Source of the DNA: an uncultured beta proteobacterium
GTDB lineage: Bacteria; Pseudomonadota; Gammaproteobacteria; Burkholderiales; Burkholderiaceae
Length of the DNA stretch: 11,471 nucleotides
Direction: 5' to 3'
Assembly: GCA_903930665.1 (NCBI GenBank)
Contig: CAIYZI010000407.1
Span: forward strand, 1 to 11,471
Shown: positions 6,086 to 11,471 of the stretch, one piece after another
Layout of the letters: each line of letters begins with the position of its first letter
How positions within the stretch are numbered: position 1 is the first letter of the stretch
Position numbers and translations under genes: made by a program
Notes under the pieces: generated by a model
Database searches by the model: none
What the model was told of the DNA's origin: nothing
What the model saw: only the letters and a program-made list of their open reading frames with translations

Positions 6086-8136
6086 AAAAGCTGCTCATCT
6101 ACTGCAAGAACCCACTATTCATCAGTGGTCTAGTAATTAGAATTGCCCTCATAGGCATGTTGCTGCCAACCCCAGTCGCCAACTTGTATGTCCCATTTCT
6201 CAGCAACAGCATTAGTGGATTTACTCTAGATCCATGGCAAGCCTGGCTTAGCCAGGGCGGAATGTCAATTGCTTTTCCATATGGCTATGCGATGTGGGTA
6301 TTTTTTCTCCCACTCTGCCTTCTGTGCAAAGCCCTATCCATTCCGCTATCTTATGGATATGGCCTCAGCCTGATTGCAGCTGATTTTGGCTTGCTACTAC
6401 TCTTACGTAAATTAATCACTGCCAAAGACACAACCCTCTTAGCCATCTATTGGCTTTCGCCGATTAGTCTGATTGCAAGCTATTGGCTGGGTTACAACGA
6501 TATCGTGCCTGTTTTCTTATTGGTAGGGGCCATTTACTGCATTAAAGAGCACCGCCTTACCCTTGCTGGTACCTTACTCTTGGCGGCCATCTCTGCCAAA
6601 TTCAGCATGATCTTGAGTTTGCCTTTCTTTTTAATTTATCTTTTTCATAATCGAGGTCTACGTCAGATATTTGGAAAGTTCCTTGCCGGAATCACTCTGG
6701 GATTTTGCCTTTTTTTCATCCCATTTTTATGTTCACAAGCGGGTTTAAGCATGCTCGCCAGCAACCCCGAGATTGAAAAAATATACCAACTCTCGATCAG
6801 CCTCGTTCGTAATACGACAATTTACTTGGTGCCCTTAGCCTATCTCCTGATGCTTTATGCAGCTTGGCGGGTTAAGCGCATGAATTTTGAACTCTTTAAT
6901 GCTGTTTTAGGAATGGCGTTTTTGCTAGTTGTTTTATTAACGCCCGCGTCCCCAGGCTGGTTCATTTGGATTTTGCCGCTGCTGGTTAATTATCAAGTCT
7001 CTGGGGATCGAGCTGCAATCTATATCACCTCGCTCTTTTCAGCACTATACGTACTGAGCGCCGCTCTCTTTACAGGATCACAGCAGCCTGATTTATTAAT
7101 CAATGCCGTGGAAACGGCTAATTTCCAAATATTAAATTCACGCATTACCTCTCTCACCCATACCGCTCTGGTGGCGACGGGCCTCGTCTTAGCAGTACGA
7201 ATTTGGCGCGAAGCGATCAGTCGTAATGATTTTTTTAGACTTAGCAGAAAACCTTTTGTCATTGGGGTCGCAGGTGATTCGGGTGCGGGTAAAGACACCT
7301 TTGCCAATGCCGTCAGCGTTCTTTTTGGCGCCCACTCCGTTGCATCCATCTCCGGCGATGACTATCACCTCTGGGATCGTCATCAACCCATGTGGCAGGT
7401 AATGACACACATCAATCCGGCAGCCAATGATTTAGAAGCTTTTGCCAAAAATTTAATTTCCTTAACTGATGGGAAATCCATACAGGCAAGTCATTACGAT
7501 CACGATAGTGGAAAGATGAGTCGGCCATTTGTAGTTCGAAGTAACGACATCATCATAGCTAGTGGACTTCATGCCCTATACCTTCCCATACTGCGCGAAT
7601 GTTATGACTTAAGCATTTACTTAGATATTGATGAAGATTTGCGCACCTATTTCAAAGTTCAACGAGATGTGACTAAACGCGGCTACACCATTGAGCGCGT
7701 CTTGGAAGCACTTGCAAAACGAAAACCGGACTCAGAAAAATTCATTAGGCCGCAAGCAGCTCATGCCGATTTGATTTTTAGCTTGCGCCCTATTCATCCA
7801 GCAATCTTGCAACAAGCTACTGAGCAATTGCCGCCCAGATTAAAACTAGTCGTTCAATCGCGTCATGGATTTAATGAACTCTCCTTAAAGCGAGTACTAA
7901 TTGGCGTTTGTGGATTACATGTTGATATGAACACAAACCACGATGGATCTGAGGTTGAGTTGAGTATTGAAGGTGAAACCACTGCGGAAGATATCAAAAT
8001 GGCAGCCCTTCTTATTTGCCCGCAAATATTTGAATTCTTGGATCTTGAGCCCCAATGGCAAAATGGTGTTCTTGGTCTGATGCAACTCATTACCTTATCC
8101 CACATCAATCAGGCACTGACCAGAAGATTTATATGA
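6082..8136 (+). CDS. Fusion: GT-C-like membrane glycosyltransferase plus phosphoribulokinase-like kinase
   Basis: 684 residues with an ATGA overlap at both ends. Residues 1-375 are a polytopic membrane domain of about ten helices. It has an acidic first loop (D50 in LDPWQAW), a WLSPISLIASYW / GYND segment (D140) and a K173-containing loop, in the arrangement of GT87/PIG-M-type GT-C enzymes. A basic stretch (RIWREAISR) ends the membrane part, placing what follows in the cytoplasm. Residues about 393-684 form a whole phosphoribulokinase/uridine-kinase family unit: Walker A GDSGAGKDT (398-406), SGDDYH (424-429), NPAAND, YDHDSG, SGLHALY (494-500), IYLDIDEDL, QRDVTKRGY, ARKPDSEKF-like KRKPDSEKF, and a C-terminal part with GSEVELSIEGE. 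Motif order matches plant/cyanobacterial-type phosphoribulokinase better than uridine kinase. The Glu of the usual EGLH motif is Ser494 here. It probably phosphorylates a ketopentose phosphate or similar small polyol phosphate; the joining of a cytoplasmic kinase to a lipid-linked-sugar transferase is unusual. Confidence 0.75.
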   Translation: MKKLLIYCKNPLFISGLVIRIALIGMLLPTPVANLYVPFLSNSISGFTLDPWQAWLSQGGMSIAFPYGYAMWVFFLPLCLLCKALSIPLSYGYGLSLIAADFGLLLLLRKLITAKDTTLLAIYWLSPISLIASYWLGYNDIVPVFLLVGAIYCIKEHRLTLAGTLLLAAISAKFSMILSLPFFLIYLFHNRGLRQIFGKFLAGITLGFCLFFIPFLCSQAGLSMLASNPEIEKIYQLSISLVRNTTIYLVPLAYLLMLYAAWRVKRMNFELFNAVLGMAFLLVVLLTPASPGWFIWILPLLVNYQVSGDRAAIYITSLFSALYVLSAALFTGSQQPDLLINAVETANFQILNSRITSLTHTALVATGLVLAVRIWREAISRNDFFRLSRKPFVIGVAGDSGAGKDTFANAVSVLFGAHSVASISGDDYHLWDRHQPMWQVMTHINPAANDLEAFAKNLISLTDGKSIQASHYDHDSGKMSRPFVVRSNDIIIASGLHALYLPILRECYDLSIYLDIDEDLRTYFKVQRDVTKRGYTIERVLEALAKRKPDSEKFIRPQAAHADLIFSLRPIHPAILQQATEQLPPRLKLVVQSRHGFNELSLKRVLIGVCGLHVDMNTNHDGSEVELSIEGETTAEDIKMAALLICPQIFEFLDLEPQWQNGVLGLMQLITLSHINQALTRRFI

Positions 8137-8888
8137 TAAAAATCCTTGACGAAAGTCGTTTTACGCAACTACCTGATGCTGTGCTTTTTGATACGGACAA
8201 CACCTTGTATCCATATGATCCAGCTCATATGGCTGCTCAGCAAGCTGTTAAAGAAAAGGTAATAAACACTTTCTCAATTAGCGCCAAAGACTTTGATGCC
8301 GCATTTAATGAAGCGCGTCAACAAATTAAAGCCCGCCTGGGTCATACTGCCTCATCCCATAGCCGCTTGCTTTATTTACAGCGAATGCTGGAAATTATGG
8401 GTCTTGGCTCACAGGTACTACTTGCACTCGATTTTGAGCAGACTTATTGGCGCACTTTTTTAGCCAACGCTGTGCTATTTGATAATGTAAAAGAGTTGCT
8501 GGATGACCTCCGTCTTTTAGGCATTCCCACTGCAATCGTCACTGATTTAACCGCTCAAATTCAATTTCGAAAAGTAGTTTACTTTGGCCTAGACCGCTAC
8601 TTTAATTACATCGTCACCAGCGAAGAGGCTGGCTTTGATAAGCCCCACGAGGCACCATTTCAAATTGCTCTAGAAAAAATGCAACCTAAAGGTGGCTGTA
8701 TTTGGATGATTGGCGACAATCCAGTAAATGATATCCGCGGTGGTAAAGAAACAATTAATGCGGTGACACTGCAAAAACTCCATGAAGGGGTTCATCTTGG
8801 AGAGGGTTCTAATACCCCTCACGCGATCTTTAAAGATTTTAAAGATGTGCGTCATTTGCTATCGAAACTTACAAATACGGAAAGATAA
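8133..8888 (+). CDS. HAD-superfamily phosphatase
   Basis: 251 residues from ATG 8133, which overlaps the kinase-fusion stop as ATGA and has AGAAG about six bases upstream; the same frame extends further upstream but only as a shadow of the kinase gene. All four HAD motifs are present: FDTDNTLY with nucleophile D20 and acid/base D22; T137 in IVTDLT; K170 in FDKPHEAPF; and GDNPVND with D195 and D200. The helical stretch at about 30-110 is a type C1 cap, which favours small phosphorylated metabolites such as sugar phosphates or nucleotides. In this operon the natural guess is removal of one phosphate from a sugar bisphosphate or sugar phosphate made by the neighbouring kinase, much as GmhB does in heptose activation. 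The family and likely phosphatase activity are well supported; the substrate is inference. Confidence 0.85.
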   Translation: MIKILDESRFTQLPDAVLFDTDNTLYPYDPAHMAAQQAVKEKVINTFSISAKDFDAAFNEARQQIKARLGHTASSHSRLLYLQRMLEIMGLGSQVLLALDFEQTYWRTFLANAVLFDNVKELLDDLRLLGIPTAIVTDLTAQIQFRKVVYFGLDRYFNYIVTSEEAGFDKPHEAPFQIALEKMQPKGGCIWMIGDNPVNDIRGGKETINAVTLQKLHEGVHLGEGSNTPHAIFKDFKDVRHLLSKLTNTER

Positions 8889-8904
8889 AAGCAGGCACCA
8901 ATCT

Positions 8905-9930
8905 ATGACCACCCTACATCAAGAGATCAATCGGCTCTGTGCAGAGCTAGGTAAAGACCCGCTAATGGTTCAAGGGGCTGGTGGTAACATCTCTTACAAG
9001 GAAGGCAATGTACTTTGGATCAAAGGATCCGGAACCTGGCTGGCCCATGCAGATCAAGATAATATTTTTGTACCGGTAGATCTTGGAAAACTCAGTCATC
9101 ATCTAGTAAAAAATGATTTTGAATCCAGTCCAGAAGTGATTGGCGAACATAAGTTACGCCCCTCTATTGAAACCACTTTACATGCATTAATGTCACAAAA
9201 GGTTGTAGTGCATTTGCATGCAATTGAAGTGCTTACACACCTTATTCATAAGGATAGTCAAAAAATTATTGGTAGGCTATTTAATGAGTCTCAAAATGGG
9301 CAGCTTCAGATTGCCTTTGTTCAATATCACAAACCAGGACCACAATTAGCCAAAGCAATACAAGAAGCTCTAGCCAATAACCTAAAAGCAAATGTCATTT
9401 TTTTAAAAAATCACGGCATTGTCATTGGCGCCGACTCTGCTGATGGAATTAGGGTCCTATTAAGAAACCTTCATTCCATCTGCGCCGGATCCACTCCGGT
9501 GCCTTGTATTCCAGCTCATCTACCTACTGTACCCAATGAACTCAAAGAGCGCTATATCCCATTTGCAGATATTGAGGTACAAGCCTTAGCGTTTGATCCC
9601 AATCTGTATAGCAGACTGCAATACGATTGGGTGCTGTATCCTGACCATGCCGTATTTCTCGGCAAAGAAGCATTCATTTATCCTTCCTGGGAAAGTTTTT
9701 TTTCTGCCGCGCATTCTCAAGCTCAATTGCCAGAGTTAATCTTTATTGAAAACACAGGTGTCTTCGTTAAGCCGAATTTTAATTTAGCTAAGATGGCCCA
9801 ACTGCGTTGTTACTTTGATGTCATCAGCAGAGTGGGGCCTACCGCTCAGTTAGATCCACTGAGTGATAATGAAGTAAGCGCTCTGCTCAACTGGGACGCC
9901 GAAAAACTCAGGCAGCAAATGGCAAAATAA
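8905..9930 (+). CDS. Class II (zinc) aldolase/epimerase family protein with extra C-terminal region
   Basis: 341 residues from ATG 8905, 16 bases after the HAD stop with a weak AGG ribosome site; an upstream extension of the frame overlaps the HAD gene and has no domain. The class II aldolase/adducin fold spans about 1-225. GAGGNIS (24-30) is the phosphate-binding turn, and E89 in SIETTLH is placed like the catalytic Glu of FucA. H103 and H105 in VVHLHA and H170 in KNHG are the three zinc ligands. The active-site set is therefore intact. Relatives cleave or form ketose 1-phosphates (RhaD, FucA), epimerise ribulose 5-phosphate (AraD) or dehydrate (MtnB). Residues 235-341 (with VLYPDHAVFLG) resemble the middle part of the long RhaD/YuxG-type aldolase-dehydrogenases, without the dehydrogenase domain. 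It probably makes or reshapes the carbon skeleton of the operon's sugar. It is the last gene of the plus-strand run. Confidence 0.8.
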   Translation: MTTLHQEINRLCAELGKDPLMVQGAGGNISYKEGNVLWIKGSGTWLAHADQDNIFVPVDLGKLSHHLVKNDFESSPEVIGEHKLRPSIETTLHALMSQKVVVHLHAIEVLTHLIHKDSQKIIGRLFNESQNGQLQIAFVQYHKPGPQLAKAIQEALANNLKANVIFLKNHGIVIGADSADGIRVLLRNLHSICAGSTPVPCIPAHLPTVPNELKERYIPFADIEVQALAFDPNLYSRLQYDWVLYPDHAVFLGKEAFIYPSWESFFSAAHSQAQLPELIFIENTGVFVKPNFNLAKMAQLRCYFDVISRVGPTAQLDPLSDNEVSALLNWDAEKLRQQMAK

Positions 9931-9935
9931 TCCAA

Positions 9936-9950
9936 TAAAGAATTACTTTA
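9936..9950. other. Weak A+T-rich hairpin between convergent genes
   Basis: TAAAG at 9936-9940 and CTTTA at 9946-9950 pair around a five-base loop, in the 12-bp gap between the convergent stops and running into the minus-strand gene end. A symmetric hairpin here could help end transcription from both sides, but the stem is short, A+T-rich, and lacks a clear following T-run. The evidence is positional only. Confidence 0.2.
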
Positions 9951-11471
9951 ATACACTCTTTCTCACGTAGACATAAATATGAGAAGGGCAGTAGCCTTCA
10001 CGACAATCATCCCCAGTAGAGGTTGAAGGCGATACAAACCCTTTTTCACGCAAGCTTTGGTATTGTGAATTACCTTGCAGACGAGCCAAGAACTCTTCAA
10101 AATTTCCTTGTCCATGGGCATTTTGCAAAATTACAACATCAAAAACAGTGTTATCTATATCACGATCAATCAATGCTATTTCTTTGGGAAATAATGCAAT
10201 ATTGGTGTGATACCACAAAGGATAATGCAGGGGTGGCACACTCCCCAGCTCGGCATATAAAGGTGTGAGCTCACTCATGTTGAGCACTTTTAAACCTGAA
10301 TTAGCCTGCCTATTGAGTGCAGCAGTTTGATCTTTCGCTATTTCTTGCAACTGCTCAATCATTTGGACAGAGTCATCGGAGCCCATCACATTCTGAAAAT
10401 AAGGCATTGTTGGAGGATAACTTTGTACTGGCCTTGTTACATAAAGATAACGAAAGGAGTACGGCTCTGCCCTAGCTAAAATTGTAGTCTGCACCAGTCG
10501 ATAGAGATACTTAATTGGAAAAGCAGAGCAGGAAAGAACTGCTATTAAAAGTAGTATAGATATCCATTTCTTTTTGACTATCTGCCGATCAATGACCGTT
10601 TGCACTAACAAAGGCAGGAACAAAAAATAGTAGAAGCCGGTGTAATCGAGTCCGCTCGTACTTAAAACAACAAACGAGCAGATAAAGAAAATGCCGGCAA
10701 ACAGCAAATCTATACGCAAGGTACGATATGCAAAATAAAAGCCGATGCATGCTGGAACAAATAAATTGCCATGATTGACGAAGTCCCAAATATGAATCTT
10801 TCGAATCTCATGGGGTGGCTGACCATAGTTAAACCAGTAGAAAAATTGAGAACTATCGACCGAGAGAATCAACCCTACAATTGGCAATATAAATGCCGCA
10901 AAGAATAAGAATAAAGCTCCAAAAATAATCCCCATCCGCTTGGGATCCTTTAATACCCCAAAATGAAAGACTAACTTTTTATAGGGGCCAGTCTGATCTG
11001 CCTGAGTTAGGACAATAACCAACGCCCCTAGGCAGAAATTCATCACACCATAGTCTTGCTTACTCAAAAAACATAAGCCAGCCATCAGGCCTGAAGCAAT
11101 AACTGCAGTGTAACCAGAGCCCAACAATAAGACCATCGATGCTAAAAAACAAAGAAAGGCGCCAGAGTTATACCAAGGATGAGATAAAAAGATTAAATAA
11201 AAAAAAGAAAAGCATGCAATTGCCCTGTTGATATTGGCACGGGTAAATTGCAAACGCTTTAATAATAAAAATGCTAAGCCTATTAATAATCCATTCTCGA
11301 ACAATTGCGCCATCTGGAGCACAAGCCAACTTGGATTCAATAATTTAAAAAATATCGCTGGAATCAAAAAAGATGCTGGGCCAACCGGGGTGCCAAAATC
11401 GGTAAATGGAATTTGCCCCAAAGACACTCGATAAGCCCCCTCCCAAAGAATCGCATAATCCCTAAACAGTA
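9943..11471 (-). CDS. GT-C (GT39/PMT-like) membrane glycosyltransferase, 5' end outside window
   Basis: The minus-strand frame is open to the right edge (508 codons visible); the GTG at 11425-11427 is internal. The first visible residues read LFRDYAILWEGAYRVSLGQI and continue with PFTDFGTPVGP. That is the acidic first-loop motif (R-D-Y ... G-x-x-P-F-x-D-F-x-x-P) of polyprenyl-phosphate-dependent GT39/ArnT/PMT-type enzymes, so probably only helix 1 and the start codon are missing. About ten hydrophobic helices follow, then a hydrophilic C-terminal domain of about 190 residues, predicted outside the cytoplasm, with a Cys pair in DDCREGYC. It probably transfers a sugar from a lipid carrier to a glycan, lipid or protein acceptor. 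It converges on the aldolase gene with a 12-bp gap, so it belongs to a different transcript entering from the right. The fold call is fairly safe; the donor and acceptor are unknown. Confidence 0.65.
   Translation of the reverse strand, partial: LFRDYAILWEGAYRVSLGQIPFTDFGTPVGPASFLIPAIFFKLLNPSWLVLQMAQLFENGLLIGLAFLLLKRLQFTRANINRAIACFSFFYLIFLSHPWYNSGAFLCFLASMVLLLGSGYTAVIASGLMAGLCFLSKQDYGVMNFCLGALVIVLTQADQTGPYKKLVFHFGVLKDPKRMGIIFGALFLFFAAFILPIVGLILSVDSSQFFYWFNYGQPPHEIRKIHIWDFVNHGNLFVPACIGFYFAYRTLRIDLLFAGIFFICSFVVLSTSGLDYTGFYYFLFLPLLVQTVIDRQIVKKKWISILLLIAVLSCSAFPIKYLYRLVQTTILARAEPYSFRYLYVTRPVQSYPPTMPYFQNVMGSDDSVQMIEQLQEIAKDQTAALNRQANSGLKVLNMSELTPLYAELGSVPPLHYPLWYHTNIALFPKEIALIDRDIDNTVFDVVILQNAHGQGNFEEFLARLQGNSQYQSLREKGFVSPSTSTGDDCREGYCPSHIYVYVRKSVLK

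Noticed and set aside
8055..8132. Extension of the HAD frame upstream of ATG 8133
   Set aside because: It lies inside the kinase-fusion gene, encodes no HAD-like sequence, and ATG 8133 makes the usual ATGA overlap.
7252..8133. Kinase part as a Calvin-cycle phosphoribulokinase implying CO2 fixation
   Set aside because: No RuBisCO or other Calvin gene is near, the EGLH Glu is replaced, and the domain is fused to a membrane glycosyltransferase in a glycan operon.
8782..8904. Extension of the aldolase frame upstream of ATG 8905
   Set aside because: It overlaps the end of the HAD gene in another frame and adds non-domain sequence; 8905 gives a normal aldolase N-terminus.
10023..10268. Plus-strand 81-codon ORF opposite the right-hand membrane gene
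   Set aside because: It lies wholly antisense to a clear GT-C coding region and has no ribosome site or recognisable content; it is a shadow.

Overview
The window most resembles a betaproteobacterial chromosome. Polynucleobacter or a close Burkholderiaceae relative is my best guess, from protein style, moderate-to-low GC and compact overlapping genes; no rRNA or other definitive marker is present. The left edge carries the 3' end of a ChaA-type Ca2+/H+ antiporter gene (1-381), probably backbone. A 218-bp gap (382-599) follows. It holds an inverted repeat, a likely sigma70 promoter and a 34-codon ORF that looks like the severed N-terminus of a WecA/MraY-type membrane glycosyltransferase. This appears to mark the edge of an accessory surface-polysaccharide region, visibly more A+T-rich than chaA at its left end.

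From 600 to 9930 eight sizeable plus-strand genes lie head to tail, mostly with ATGA-type overlaps, so they probably form one operon. In order they are: a polytopic YfhO/GT-C-like membrane protein; a tandem-duplicated sugar nucleotidyltransferase; a GtrA-family membrane protein; a soluble GT2 glycosyltransferase; a short GDPD/PI-PLC-fold phosphodiesterase; a fusion of a GT-C membrane domain with a complete phosphoribulokinase-like kinase; a HAD phosphatase; and a class II (Zn) aldolase-family protein. A possible 30-codon small ORF sits between the first two. A convergent minus-strand GT-C/GT39-like membrane gene (9943 to the right edge, 5' end outside) closes the window and probably belongs to a neighbouring glycan operon.

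Taken together, the central genes look like a self-contained pathway. A kinase, a HAD phosphatase and nucleotidyltransferase domains could make an NDP-activated small sugar or polyol, in the same logical order as the ADP-heptose pathway. An aldolase-family enzyme would make or rearrange the carbon skeleton. A GT2/GtrA pair plus GT-C enzymes would move the sugar through a polyprenyl-phosphate carrier onto an extracytoplasmic glycan. The product is unknown. The kinase/GT-C fusion is the most unusual element. No tRNA, rRNA, CRISPR array, transposase or integrase was seen.
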